Source: Gordoniibacillus kamchatkensis (GTDB lineage Bacteria; Bacillota; Bacilli; Paenibacillales; NBRC-103111). Taken from it: 64,000 nt of DNA. Below, piece after piece: positions 38,731 through 48,336 of the stretch. Positions within the stretch are counted from its first letter, which is position 1. Every line of letters begins with the position of its first letter. The stretch covers positions 42,166 through 106,165 of the forward strand of contig NZ_JXAK01000018.1 in the NCBI RefSeq assembly GCF_000829455.1, in the 5' to 3' direction. Below the pieces are notes generated by a model that was given only the letters and a program-made list of their open reading frames with translations, made no database searches and was not told the origin of the DNA. A program made the position numbers and the translations under genes.

Positions 38731-38932
38731 GGCAAAGGCTAAAGCTAAGGCTATGGCTAAGGTCAAAGGCCAATGCCAAAGCCAATGCTAATGCCAATGC
38801 CATGCCAATGCCAATGCCAATGCCAATGCTAAGGTCAAAAGCCAATGCCAAAGCCAATGCCAAAGCCAAAGCCAATGCCAAAGCCAAAGCCAAAGCCAAA
38901 GCCAAAGCCAAAGCCAAAGCCAAAGCCAAAGA
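38731..38932. repeat. Hexanucleotide tandem repeat (GCCAAA/GCCAAT)
   Basis: About 200 bp of six-base units: GGCTAA-type at the left, then GCCAAT and, from 38854 on, almost pure GCCAAA. A shortened unit (GCCAT near 38801) shifts the phase once. Read as protein it gives only (Ala-Lys/Asn)n on plus and (Ala-Leu)n on minus, with no start signal, so I treat it as non-coding. Confidence 0.9.
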
Positions 38933-39139
38933 TAGAGGCTTAAGGATTAAGTGCCGCTTTGGGCGTAGGAGGGGCCGCGGGGGACGCGGCCTTCTCAGTT
39001 TGTCGAGAAGGCGGCGATCAGAATTTTGGGTTGGAGAGCGGCAATAGAGACCTTCTGAGATTGTGTTCCCTCCGCTTTATCGATTTAGTGAGGCGTCGGT
39101 TCCGGTTAGTTACTCACCTCAGGCATAGGTTGCAGGAAA

Positions 39140-39335
39140 TAACGGAACATAGTTCCGCTATCGGCGGCATTTCCCGTTATTTCCCAGAATTAACGGAACG
39201 GTGTTCCGCTATTCGCCCAAAAATGCGTGCTAGCAGCGCAGATGGCCCGGCAATCGCGTCCGATAGCGGAATAGCGTTCCGTTATTTTGCCGCAATCATC
39301 CTCATTTTCGCAAATAGCGGAACGCTGTTCCGTTA
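39140..39335. repeat. Palindrome-quartet module A
   Basis: Four 21-bp near-palindromes, TARCGGAAY-N3-GTTCCGYTA in type, at 39140-39160, 39191-39211, 39264-39284 and 39315-39335. Start-to-start spacings 51, 73 and 51 bp. The first two have TAA-left and CTA-right arms; the last two are in reverse orientation. The 30-bp spacer of the first pair holds ATTTCCCGTTATTTCCC, shared with modules B and C. Confidence 0.9.
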
Positions 39336-39592
39336 TGACTTCACGCGGGATGAGGATTCGTAGGGTAAGCCGGCAATTGGCGCGTTTTTTGAACGAGGAA
39401 TTTTACTGTAAGGCTCTTGAGCAAGGGCAAAAAAGAATTCCATGTTGCCGGGAACCCGTTTGCCGAATCTACAGCGCCGGCCATCTTTCCCGACAGACAG
39501 GGCCGCGGGGGAGCGGCCAAGCGTCGTTGCACCGCGCCGCGGCGCGGCCGGCGAGCCGGAGAGCACGATGCGATACGAGAGGAGCAAAGGTA

Positions 39593-41008
39593 GTGTCGAA
39601 GCTTTGGGGTGGACGTTTTACGAAACAGACGGATAAGCTTGTCGAAGAATACACGGCATCTATTACATTCGATAAAGAGCTGGCCGAAGAGGACATTCAA
39701 GGCAGCCTGGCGCACGTGACGATGCTGGGCAAGTGCGGCATTTTGCCTGCGGAAGACGTGGAGAAAATCAAGGACGGCCTTATGCAGGTGCAAAGCATGA
39801 TTCGCCGGGGCGAGCTGGAGTATACGATCGCCAATGAAGACATCCACATGAACGTGGAGAAAAAGCTGATCGATTTGGTCGGCCCGGTCGGCGGCAAGCT
39901 GCATACGGGACGCAGCCGCAACGACCAGGTTGCGACGGACATGCACCTGTATTTGCGCAAGCGTGTCGTTGATCTCGTAGAGCTGCTGCATAAGCTGCAG
40001 GAGGCGCTCATCGGGCAGGCGAAAGCGAATCTCGATACGATTTTCCCGGGGTATACGCATCTGCAGCGGGCGCAGCCGGTGTTGTTCGCGCACCATATGA
40101 TGGCGTACGTGGCCATGTTCCAGCGCGACATCGAGCGGCTCCAGGACAGCTACAAGCGCGTCGACATGCTGCCGCTCGGAGCTGGGGCGCTGGCCGGGAC
40201 AACGTTCCCGATCGACCGCCATTTTGTCGCCGAGCAGCTCGGTTTTGGGCGCATTTACGACAACTCGCTCGATGCGGTGAGCGACCGTGATTTCATTCTC
40301 GAGTTTTTGAGCGGCGCAGCCATTACGATGATGCATTTGTCGCGGCTGTGCGAAGAGCTCGTCCTGTGGTCGAGCACGGAGTTCGCCTTCATTGAGCTGG
40401 ACGACGGCTTCACTACGGGCAGCTCGATCATGCCGCAGAAGAAAAACCCCGACGTCGCCGAGCTCGTGCGCGGCAAAACGGGCCGCGTCTACGGCAACCT
40501 GTTCGGCCTGCTCACGGTGCTCAAGGCGCTGCCGCTGGCGTACAACAAAGACATGCAGGAAGACAAGGAAGGCATGTTCGACACGGTCCGCACGCTGCAG
40601 GGAGCGCTGCAGCTGTTCGCGCCGATGATCGCCACGATGAAAGTGAACAAAGGCCGGATGCGCGAGGCGGTCAATCAGGACTTCTCCAACGCCACAGACA
40701 TCGCCGACTATCTCGCTTCCAAAGGGCTGCCTTTCCGTCAAGCTCACGAAATTATCGGCAAAATCGTGCTGTACTGCATCCAGAACAAAAAATATTTGCT
40801 CGACTTGACAATGGACGAGTTCAAGCAGTTCTCGCATCTGTTCGACGACGCGATCTACCGTGTACTGCAGCCGGAGCAGGTCGTCGACGCGCGCGCCGTG
40901 TACGGCGGCACGGCGACGGCGCAAGTGAGCGGCGCGATCGAGCGCGCCGAGGAGGAGCTGCGGCGCACCGACGCGTGGGTGCAGGAGTATTTGAACAAGA
41001 GCAAGTAA
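39593..41008 (+). CDS. argH: Argininosuccinate lyase
   Basis: Last step, releasing arginine and fumarate. 471 residues from GTG 39593 ([25 protein letters not shown] upstream). Fumarase-superfamily motifs: [27 protein letters not shown], and the signature loop [20 protein letters not shown] with the catalytic Ser. Isolated from argG by the repeats; no clear promoter of its own is seen, so read-through from argG or a promoter hidden in the repeats must express it. Confidence 0.95.
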   Translation: MSKLWGGRFTKQTDKLVEEYTASITFDKELAEEDIQGSLAHVTMLGKCGILPAEDVEKIKDGLMQVQSMIRRGELEYTIANEDIHMNVEKKLIDLVGPVGGKLHTGRSRNDQVATDMHLYLRKRVVDLVELLHKLQEALIGQAKANLDTIFPGYTHLQRAQPVLFAHHMMAYVAMFQRDIERLQDSYKRVDMLPLGAGALAGTTFPIDRHFVAEQLGFGRIYDNSLDAVSDRDFILEFLSGAAITMMHLSRLCEELVLWSSTEFAFIELDDGFTTGSSIMPQKKNPDVAELVRGKTGRVYGNLFGLLTVLKALPLAYNKDMQEDKEGMFDTVRTLQGALQLFAPMIATMKVNKGRMREAVNQDFSNATDIADYLASKGLPFRQAHEIIGKIVLYCIQNKKYLLDLTMDEFKQFSHLFDDAIYRVLQPEQVVDARAVYGGTATAQVSGAIERAEEELRRTDAWVQEYLNKSK

Positions 41009-41017
41009 GCGATAATC

Positions 41018-41062
41018 AAAACGGCACCGAAGACCCGACCAGGGCTTTGGTGCCGTTTTTTC
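41018..41062 (+). terminator. Terminator of argH
   Basis: AAAACGGCACC (41018-41028) pairs with GGTGCCGTTTT (41049-41059), extended inward by AAG/CTT, with a T6 tail. Confidence 0.9.
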
Positions 41063-41086
41063 TTGTCATCCATGCCCCATAATCCG

Positions 41087-41128
41087 TTATATTGTCCATG
41101 TCCCAAGTGTATAATGAAAGCGTTACCG
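41087..41128 (+). promoter_or_regulatory. Promoter with cre site ahead of the ADP-ribosylglycohydrolase gene
   Basis: -10 TATAAT (41110-41115) with a weak -35 TTATAT (41087-41092, 17-nt spacer). TGAAAGCGTTACCG (41115-41128) matches the CcpA site TGWAARCGYTWNCW at 13 of 14 positions and sits at the transcription start, a repressing position. The rest of the gap to 41435 shows nothing else. Confidence 0.6.
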
Positions 41129-41435
41129 AGAGAGGCGGGGCAGCGAAACGTTCCGAAAGGTAATGGGAATGTCTCCGCAAGATTATGCAATTCCAAACCA
41201 TTCTGACGTCGTTTCCTTCTGCGTTCCGTGCAAGTAAAATGAGAACGCGCTCAATCGCGTCCGGTCCTTTCGCGGACTCCCGGTGACTACAACGGCTGCC
41301 GGCGATACATTCATCGGTGCTTAGGCTGCGCCGCGGCAATCCGCATTACCCGTAAGGGCGCGCCAAGATGCAAGCCGGACAGATCCGAAATAGAGGCGTT
41401 TTTAACACAAGCAAAAAAAGGAGGAGCTGAGTGAG

Positions 41436-42830
41436 ATGGCAATCAGCAAGCACCCGTGGCTGCAATATGCCAACGATCTGCATGTGGAATTAGATCAAGT
41501 TGATGATGAGGGAAAGGATGCTGCGGGGCTTGAAGCGGAAATCAAGGAAATTCAAGCGCTGGATCGCAACGATCCGGCGAGAGAGGAGCGCGCCGCGCTT
41601 CTATTGGACAGGACGCAGACTTTACCGATAAAAGAAGGATACGGTTATGTGGAGCCGTCCGATTGGGACGGTATTCGGGCGGCCCGGCCGGCGAACCGGT
41701 TTCCCCCCAGCTCTTTTGCCGAAGAGCGATTGTTCGACAAAATTTACGGCGCTTGGTTGGGCAGATCGGCCGGCTGCTTGCTGGGGCAGCCCGTAGAAGG
41801 ATGGAAGAGGGAACGGCTGACACGGTTTCTGAAGGATACAAACAATTATCCGCTTCACGCTTATATGTCGTCCGATGTCCCGCAGCACATTCTGGACAAA
41901 TACCAGATCAAAAACCGCGGGCAAGTATACGGCAGCTCCTACATCAATTGGATCAATAACGTGAAACATATGATTGAGGACGACGATATGAATTATACGA
42001 TTATCGGCCTGGCCATTCTGGAGAAGTACGGTTTCGATTTCAGCCCGAACGATGTGGCCGAATCGTGGCTTATGAATCTCCCTCTCCTCCATGTATGTAC
42101 GGCCGAACGAGTTGCGTACAAAAATCTGGTCAATTTGATTGAACCTCCTCTTTCCGCATCGCATCGGAACGTATACCGCGAATGGATCGGAGCGCAAATT
42201 CGGGCTGATTTGTTCGGTTATGCCAACCCCGGCAATACGGAAAAGGCTGCGGAGATGGCGTGGAGGGATGCGTCCATCTCCCATATCAAGAACGGGATCT
42301 ACGGAGAAATGTGGGTTGCCGCCATGTTAGCTGCCGCAGCGGTTCAAGATGACGTCGAACAAGTCATTCTGGCTGGGCTAGCCGAAATCCCGGAAAAATC
42401 CAGATTGGCGAGAGACGTGCAACGAGTGATCGAATGGAAGAAAGAGGGGATAAGCTGGGAAGAGGCGTCCAACCGCATTCATGAACAGTACGATGAAAAT
42501 AAGCCGCATCATTGGTGCCATACGATCTCGAATGCAATGATCGTTGCTCTGGGGCTGCTTTTCGGCGATCGCGATTTCGAAAAATCGATCTCGATCGCTG
42601 TCACGTGTGCGTTTGATACGGATTGCAACGGGGCAACGGTCGGCTCCATTCTCGGCATGATGCATGGAGCGAAGGCGCTGCCGGAAAAGTGGATCGCTCC
42701 GCTGAACGATTTAATCAAATCCGGCGTAGACGGTTTTGGTCTGGTGAACATATCAGAGTTGGCCGAACGCACCGTCAAGTTGGTCCGGTCCAACCCATAT
42801 GTGAAAATAAGAGGAAAATCCGGCTGCTGA
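41436..42830 (+). CDS. ADP-ribosylglycohydrolase-family protein
   Basis: 464 residues. From about residue 95 an ADP-ribosylglycohydrolase (DraG/ARH) fold: FDKIYGAWLGRSAGCLLGQPVEGW, the acidic triad DDDMNYTIIGLAILEKYG (metal site), and the C-terminal metal motif AFDTDCNGATVGSILGMMHG. The N-terminal 90 residues are helical. Such proteins in sugar-utilisation loci probably hydrolyse a glycosidic or ribosyl bond, not protein ADP-ribose; substrate unknown. AAAAGGAGGAG upstream of ATG 41436. The cre site and the divergent importer next door point to carbohydrate metabolism. Confidence 0.9.
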   Translation: MAISKHPWLQYANDLHVELDQVDDEGKDAAGLEAEIKEIQALDRNDPAREERAALLLDRTQTLPIKEGYGYVEPSDWDGIRAARPANRFPPSSFAEERLFDKIYGAWLGRSAGCLLGQPVEGWKRERLTRFLKDTNNYPLHAYMSSDVPQHILDKYQIKNRGQVYGSSYINWINNVKHMIEDDDMNYTIIGLAILEKYGFDFSPNDVAESWLMNLPLLHVCTAERVAYKNLVNLIEPPLSASHRNVYREWIGAQIRADLFGYANPGNTEKAAEMAWRDASISHIKNGIYGEMWVAAMLAAAAVQDDVEQVILAGLAEIPEKSRLARDVQRVIEWKKEGISWEEASNRIHEQYDENKPHHWCHTISNAMIVALGLLFGDRDFEKSISIAVTCAFDTDCNGATVGSILGMMHGAKALPEKWIAPLNDLIKSGVDGFGLVNISELAERTVKLVRSNPYVKIRGKSGC

Positions 42831-42940
42831 AGCTGCGTGAGGAATCGAGCCCTTTTCAAGCGAGCTACGCTCTAGCTTGGGAGAAGCGGCTCTGTGAAGA
42901 GACCGGGCTTCGTACGGACCGTAAGTGCACTAATGCGGAC

Positions 42941-43269
42941 TTATTGGTGACTTGTTTTCCTTGTCGAACTGCGAACAACCAATTTGGGCTCCAACTTGAT
43001 GTGGGCGGTTTCGCTTTGTGAAACCGTCCCTTCGATTTCTCGATCAGAAGCTGACATGCTTTGGTGCCGAGATCCATAAGCGGCGTCGCTATCGTAGTTA
43101 AGTCCGGATCCAGCACGGATCCCAAATAGACGCCCTCATACCCGCCTACCGACACATCGTCCGGAATGTTCAAGCCGAGCCGCTTCAAGGCGATATAAGC
43201 CGACGAGGCGGTGATGTCGTTGCACATAAACAGCGCCGTCGGTCGTGAAGGCGAGAAAGCCGTCGACCA
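42941..43269 (-). pseudogene. C-terminal remnant of a LacI/GntR-type sugar-responsive regulator
   Basis: Only the end of a periplasmic-binding-like effector domain is left: RPTALFMCNDITASSAYIAL, GLNIPDDVSVGGYEGVYLGSV, DLTTIATPLMDLGTKACQLLIEK. No DNA-binding domain; a stop precedes 43269. One C missing near 43003-43006 (minus CCGCCCAC for CCGCCCCAC) throws off the frame; correcting it gives HIKLEPKLVVRSSTRKTSHQ and a stop at 42941. It lies directly downstream of the AraC-type gene. Confidence 0.75.
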
Positions 43270-43320
43270 TCATTTCGACCCGCCAATGACCCCTCCGCCT
43301 ATCACGCCGCCTGCTCCATG

Positions 43321-45648
43321 TTACGCGCCTCTTACGACCGTGCGATACTGGATCGGCGTTATCCCTTCGTTTTTCTTGAACTTGCGGATAAAGTTAGTGG
43401 CGTCGATGTATCCGACTTCGTCCATAATGTCCTTCAGCGGCATATCCGAGTCCTTGAGCAGCTGTTTCGCTTTGTTCATTCGCATCATGTCAATATAGCG
43501 CATAAGCGGCTGGCCTGTGTGTTCCTTAAAGATCCTCGTTACGTAAGAGGGAGAGAGGCCGAAGCGGCTCGATATCGACTCCAGCGAAATCGAGCTGTCG
43601 CAGTAATGTTCGGCGACAAAATCCGTCAGCTTCTCGGTCAAGCCGGCGTGCTTGTGCTCCGTCTGCTTACCGATATAGGCGCACAAGTCATCGCAAAGGC
43701 TGGTCAGCATGCTCTCCAGCTCCTCCATCGTCTCGTATTGCGCTGCGATCAAAGACCGCAGCCGTTCGTCGATGCGGCTGTCGGCCTGCAGCTCCAGCTC
43801 GATGAATGTCTTGATCATCGTGTTGACGACGTCAAAACAGATGAGCTCCGCCGCGCGAAGCGGTATTTGCCGCTGCCCAATGTTGTCCGTAATATCGCGG
43901 ATGACCGCGCGGGCTTCCTCGCTTTTGCCTTGCCTGATGGCACGCACGATGGCGGCTTCCTGCTCCAGCGGATGCCAGGAGACCCCCTTGCTGTCGTGAT
44001 CGCGGATATCGCGGAACAGGATGACCCGGTCCCGGCCCTGCAAAAACCGGTGCCGTGCGGCATGCCCGGCTTGCAGGTACGACTGGTAGGTCATCGAGAC
44101 GTCGTCGTGCATATCGCCGATGCCGACTGTGACCGACATATTCGAATATTGGCGGAACAGCCGGTTCGCCTTGACGCCGATCTCCCGCGCGTACGCAAGG
44201 TCGCCGAAGCCCTCGTCCAGGTTAAGCAGCAGGACAAAGCCGCGCTCGTCCGGCAGCTCCACGCCGTGGCCGGTCCCGACTTCCGCCGCCAGCTCCTCGA
44301 TCATTTTCAGAAAGCCGAACGATACCATATGCCGCATCGATTCCGAGTAATCGCGGCGAAATTTGCCGTAATCGTCGATGAGAAAAAGCAGCACGACGAA
44401 GTGCGGCTTATCGAGCGCCAGCGGGGAGAAGGAGGCCGTATCCTCCAGGTCTTCCCGCTTCATTTTGCCGTGGATCAAGGAAAGCACGTATTGATCTTTC
44501 AAGGCGCCGGACTGGCTGCGCAGCCGGTTCATCAAGCCTTCGTTGCGCTTGTTCATCTCTCCGACCGCCCGGGAGATGAGATCGAACTCGTCCGCTTTAC
44601 GGGGCAGATCGCCGATCTGATATTGCGTCTTCAAGTGAACGATCAAATGCCGCAGCGGACGGTAATTGTTGAGCGAGAAGCCGAGCGCGATCAACAGGCC
44701 GATGACGAACACGGCGGCGATCGTATATTGAAACAGCCTGCGGCTTTCGTTCACCTTGCTCATAAATTGGTCGGTCGGCATGACGGCGATATACGACCAA
44801 TGATTTTGCTCGGATTTGACACGGATGACGGCATATTTGGCCCCGCCCGCCGTTATGGTACTGACCATCTCGTTCGATTTGCCGTCCGCAATGCTTTGCC
44901 AAACGGCCGCTTCCGCCTCTTCCGTTTCGTCGTTGGCCAGCCGGACGATCTGCTCGTTGCGCTCATTGGCGATGAACATGAAACCGCGGTAATCGTGAAG
45001 TGCGTTCCGGACGATCGTATCGATTGCCGATTCCTCGATCAGAAAAAGCACGGCGCCGTAACGGGTGTCCGAATTGGCGGGGAGCGGGTGCGCGTATACG
45101 GACAGCTGCAGGGAGCTGATTCCGTTGACTCGTACCGGCTCAAGCGGACGCATGACAGGGGAGGTCAGTTTTTGCAGCGAGCGGTCCAGCTCTTGCTTAT
45201 TCCATCCGGCAAAAATGTAAACGGATTCAAAAAAGACGTTGGCGTCGTAAATGCCGCTGGCTGCGTACAGCCGATTTTCGTGCTCGGAAGGGAAATATAA
45301 CAGAATATCGCGGATAAACATGTTGGTCGATTTGTACTTTCTGAGCTCCGACACGGTCCGGTGCAGAGCGAAGCCGTTCTCTTCCACCATAAACGGCGTA
45401 AGCGCGGAGTTGGCGGACAGCTGCACCGCCATCCGGTTCATCTCGCTCACCTTCATGTCCATGGCGTTCTTCACCTGCGTTAGCATGGCTACGGTGCTGT
45501 CCTGCACTTCCTTGCTCAGCGTGGCGAAAAAGCTTTTGTAGACGATGCCGCTGACGATCGACAGCAAAATAACGGTAAGCAGCACGTACGAAACGAAATA
45601 TTTGTAAAACCTCGAACGCACGGTTTCACCGAACAAATTCGCAAGCAT
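43321..45648 (-). CDS. AraC-family regulator with membrane sensor domain
   Basis: Large one-component regulator (775 residues): transmembrane helix (YFVSYVLLTVILLSIVSGIVY), an extracytoplasmic sensor region of about 250 residues, a second helix (RLFQYTIAAVFVIGLLIALGF), a linker, and a C-terminal double-HTH AraC domain (SISLESISSRFGLSPSYVTRIFKEHTG, DIMDEVGYIDATNFIRKFKKNEG). ATG 45648 follows AAGGAAGGGGAA. Paenibacilli use such proteins to control the adjacent CUT1-type sugar importer; it follows the substrate-binding protein gene on the same strand. Confidence 0.92.
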   Translation of the reverse strand: MLANLFGETVRSRFYKYFVSYVLLTVILLSIVSGIVYKSFFATLSKEVQDSTVAMLTQVKNAMDMKVSEMNRMAVQLSANSALTPFMVEENGFALHRTVSELRKYKSTNMFIRDILLYFPSEHENRLYAASGIYDANVFFESVYIFAGWNKQELDRSLQKLTSPVMRPLEPVRVNGISSLQLSVYAHPLPANSDTRYGAVLFLIEESAIDTIVRNALHDYRGFMFIANERNEQIVRLANDETEEAEAAVWQSIADGKSNEMVSTITAGGAKYAVIRVKSEQNHWSYIAVMPTDQFMSKVNESRRLFQYTIAAVFVIGLLIALGFSLNNYRPLRHLIVHLKTQYQIGDLPRKADEFDLISRAVGEMNKRNEGLMNRLRSQSGALKDQYVLSLIHGKMKREDLEDTASFSPLALDKPHFVVLLFLIDDYGKFRRDYSESMRHMVSFGFLKMIEELAAEVGTGHGVELPDERGFVLLLNLDEGFGDLAYAREIGVKANRLFRQYSNMSVTVGIGDMHDDVSMTYQSYLQAGHAARHRFLQGRDRVILFRDIRDHDSKGVSWHPLEQEAAIVRAIRQGKSEEARAVIRDITDNIGQRQIPLRAAELICFDVVNTMIKTFIELELQADSRIDERLRSLIAAQYETMEELESMLTSLCDDLCAYIGKQTEHKHAGLTEKLTDFVAEHYCDSSISLESISSRFGLSPSYVTRIFKEHTGQPLMRYIDMMRMNKAKQLLKDSDMPLKDIMDEVGYIDATNFIRKFKKNEGITPIQYRTVVRGA

Positions 45649-45771
45649 GCCATTCCCCTTCCTTTGCTTAAAACCGGCGAACGCTTCGCAATACGACCAA
45701 TGCCAAAGGCAGGGCGCCGTTCGCACGACATCCCGGCCTTTGGCAGCAGAGCAGTGAATGGTAGGGGCCGA

Positions 45772-47394
45772 TCAGTTTTTCTTGTACCGTTCGTAACCGG
45801 CTTTGTAAATCTTCATGTATTCGCTCAGACCCATTTTCTTGAGCGTATCCGTATACTTGCTCCATTCGTCGAACGAAGCGCCTCCGGTGATGAACTTGGT
45901 CGTCATTTCCTTGACGTACGTTTCGATATCCGCGCGCAGCACGGTCATCCGCTCGGTTTCTTCCTTCGTATAGTTGAACGGCGCCCATCTTTCCTTGATG
46001 AAAGCAGGCTCGACCTTCTTCGCGGCTTCGACGGAAGCCGGCATCCCTTCGGCGCCCTTGAAGTAATTTTGTTTCAGAATGCCCGGATAGCCGACGCCCG
46101 GCCAGACCAAATATTGCGATACCGCCTGGTCCTGCGTCAAGCCCTTCGGGTTATGCTTGATTTCGTCGGTGTAGTCGATCGTGCCGTCCGGCTTCTCGAC
46201 GTACGTCTTGTCTTTGAAGCCCATGAAGAACATTTTGCTGCCTTCGTCGCTGTACAGGTAATCGACCCAACGAACCGTCGCTTCCGGATACTTGTTCTTC
46301 TTCGTAATCACGAATTGTCCCGGACTGCCGACCGGCGAGCCGATATAGGAATAAATCCGGTCCCCGTGCGGACCTTTCAACGCCGCGGCCCCTACGTAGC
46401 CCTTCAAGTTGCTGTAGACGGCTTCCGGATTATAATCGGCAATGACAGCATACACGCCCTTCGACCCTTTGGCAATGATTTGATCGGCGTTAGCGGTGAA
46501 GAAATCTTTGTCGATCAGGCCTTCGTTGTACAGCTTGTTCGTGTATTGGAGCATTTCTTTGTAGCGATCGTCGGCCGGGATAAAACGAAGCTCGTTCGTC
46601 GCCGGATCGACATCCACATACGGATGGGTCGTGCCGCGGTTGCCGAGCCCCCACGCTCCCTGCAGGTATTTGCCTAAATAGTCCCATCCCGGACCGCCGC
46701 CGAGCGGAATCGTGTTCGGATCCTTTTCCTTGATGGCTTTTAGGAACCGGTAAAAGTCGTCCGTCGTTTGCGGCTCCGGCAAGCCCGTCTTCTCCAGCCA
46801 GTCCGGTTTGTACCACATGAACGCTCCCGTTAGCATCGATTTGAACTCCGGGTCGGTCACGGTCGGAAACGAATAAATGTTGCCGTCCGGCATCGTAATC
46901 GCTTTCTTCACGTCCGGATATTGGTCGAGCAGCTTCTTGAAGTTGGGCGCATACTTGTCGATCAGGTCGTTCAGCTTGACGAACACGCCCTGCTCCCCGT
47001 ACATCATCAGGTCGGAGGGCGTCAGCCTGTTGCCGTACAGCGCATCCGGGTAGTCGCCGCCTGCGAGCAGGATGTTGCGCTTCTCCACGAGATTGTCGCG
47101 GTCCACCGTATTCCATTTGACCTTCACGTTGGTCAGCTTCTCATACTCCTGCCAAAGCAAGATGTTGTTCCAGTCGGATGCCGCAAACCGTTTGGGCGCA
47201 AAAAACTCGAGATTGATCGGATTTTTGACGATCGGCATGCCGTCCGCGTTCACTTTATCCGGCTGGGCGCCGGCAGAGGCGCCGGCGGTTGGGGCGGCGT
47301 TCTTCTCTTCTGTATTTGCGCGGCAGGCTGCGAGAAGCGCGCCGGATGCAACCATGACGCTCGCCAGCAGCAAGACCGACTTTTTGTTGTTCAT
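45772..47394 (-). CDS. ABC-importer substrate-binding lipoprotein (family 1)
   Basis: Lipid-anchored receptor for an oligosaccharide or related solute. 540 residues: signal peptide with lipobox LLAAC (Cys about 24), Ala/Thr-rich linker, then a type I sugar-binding fold like LplA/YtcQ (NPINLEFFAPKRFAASDWNNILLWQEYEKLTNV, LLAGGDYPDALYGNRL, GVYAVIADYN). ATG 47394 behind ATGGAGGTAGAAACG. Part of the lplB-lplC-type importer operon; no ATPase gene is present, so it must share a common one such as MsmX. Confidence 0.93.
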   Translation of the reverse strand: MNNKKSVLLLASVMVASGALLAACRANTEEKNAAPTAGASAGAQPDKVNADGMPIVKNPINLEFFAPKRFAASDWNNILLWQEYEKLTNVKVKWNTVDRDNLVEKRNILLAGGDYPDALYGNRLTPSDLMMYGEQGVFVKLNDLIDKYAPNFKKLLDQYPDVKKAITMPDGNIYSFPTVTDPEFKSMLTGAFMWYKPDWLEKTGLPEPQTTDDFYRFLKAIKEKDPNTIPLGGGPGWDYLGKYLQGAWGLGNRGTTHPYVDVDPATNELRFIPADDRYKEMLQYTNKLYNEGLIDKDFFTANADQIIAKGSKGVYAVIADYNPEAVYSNLKGYVGAAALKGPHGDRIYSYIGSPVGSPGQFVITKKNKYPEATVRWVDYLYSDEGSKMFFMGFKDKTYVEKPDGTIDYTDEIKHNPKGLTQDQAVSQYLVWPGVGYPGILKQNYFKGAEGMPASVEAAKKVEPAFIKERWAPFNYTKEETERMTVLRADIETYVKEMTTKFITGGASFDEWSKYTDTLKKMGLSEYMKIYKAGYERYKKN

Positions 47395-47429
47395 CGTTTC
47401 TACCTCCATCGTTATATTGCGAAAGGGAT

Positions 47430-48308
47430 CTAGCCCTTTATCGCCCCGATTGTCATGCCTTGCACGAAATAGCGCTGCAGGAACGGATATAGCAGGAACA
47501 CCGGCAAGTTGGCGACGATTACGACGGCATATTTGATCTGTTGGCCGTACATGATCTGTTCAGACAGCGAAGAGGCGCTGCCGGCCATTTTGTCCATCTG
47601 ATTCTGGATCAAAATTTCGCGCAGCACAAGCTGCAGCGGGAATTTGCCGCGGTCGGTCAAATAAATGAGCGCACTAAAATAGGAGTTCCAATGATCGACG
47701 CAGTAGAACAGCGTCATAACCGCGATAATCGGCAGCGAAAGCGGCAGCATCACGCGCAGCAGGATTTGCGTCTTGGAGCAGCCGTCGATCATCGCCGCTT
47801 CCTGCACTTCGTACGGAACGTTTTCCCGGAAAAAGGTGCGCATGATGATGATGTTCCAGACGGCTACGGCGTTCGGAATGACGAGCGCCCACATGCTGTT
47901 GAGCATTCCCAGCTTTTTGATAATCAGATAAGTCGGAATCATGCCGCCGCTGAAAAACATGGTGAACACCATCATGATCATGATGACGTTGCGTCCGGCA
48001 AAATCTTTGCGCGAGAGCGGGTAGGCGGCCAAAATGGTCATGACGACGTTGATCGCCGTCCCGATGACTGCGTACAAAATCGTGTTGCCGTAGCCGATCA
48101 GAATGTCTTTGTTCTGAAATACTTTCTGGTAGCCGGCGAACGAAATGTCTTTCGGCCACAGCCACAGTTCGCCCCGCGACACGGCGAGCGGATTGCTGAT
48201 CGAGGCGCTCAGCACGAAGACGAGCGGATATAAGACGATCGCCAGAATGACGATCAGAATGAAGTTGTTGACGATGGCGAACAGTTTGTCGCCGCGCGTT
48301 TCGCCCAT
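47430..48308 (-). CDS. ABC transporter permease, LplC/YtcP type
   Basis: 292-residue inner-membrane subunit with six predicted helices. The EAA loop AAMIDGCSKTQILLRVMLPLS contacts the ATPase. N-terminal LYPLVFVLSASISNPLAV and C-terminal KYAVVIVANLPVFLLYPFLQRYFVQGMTIGAIKG are characteristic of the CUT1 second permease. 35 nt upstream of the binding-protein gene in the same operon. Confidence 0.93.
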   Translation of the reverse strand: MGETRGDKLFAIVNNFILIVILAIVLYPLVFVLSASISNPLAVSRGELWLWPKDISFAGYQKVFQNKDILIGYGNTILYAVIGTAINVVMTILAAYPLSRKDFAGRNVIMIMMVFTMFFSGGMIPTYLIIKKLGMLNSMWALVIPNAVAVWNIIIMRTFFRENVPYEVQEAAMIDGCSKTQILLRVMLPLSLPIIAVMTLFYCVDHWNSYFSALIYLTDRGKFPLQLVLREILIQNQMDKMAGSASSLSEQIMYGQQIKYAVVIVANLPVFLLYPFLQRYFVQGMTIGAIKG

Positions 48309-48336
48309 GCCGGGAAAGCCTCCTTTGTAAGATGAA

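Noticed and set aside
38633..39047. Ala-Leu or Ala-Lys repeat proteins across the hexanucleotide array
   Set aside because: No ribosome-binding site on either strand and a phase shift inside the array; better explained as a non-coding tandem repeat.
39140..39335. CRISPR array
   Set aside because: Repeats are palindromes that change orientation within the module, the spacers are partly conserved between modules, and there are no cas genes.
39341..40924. Long minus-strand frame opposite argH
   Set aside because: Low-complexity Arg/Leu/Gln-rich antisense translation; argH motifs are on plus.
43318..45300. Long plus-strand open frame opposite the AraC-type regulator
   Set aside because: Antisense shadow without start signal or known motif; the minus-strand gene has clear AraC and membrane features.
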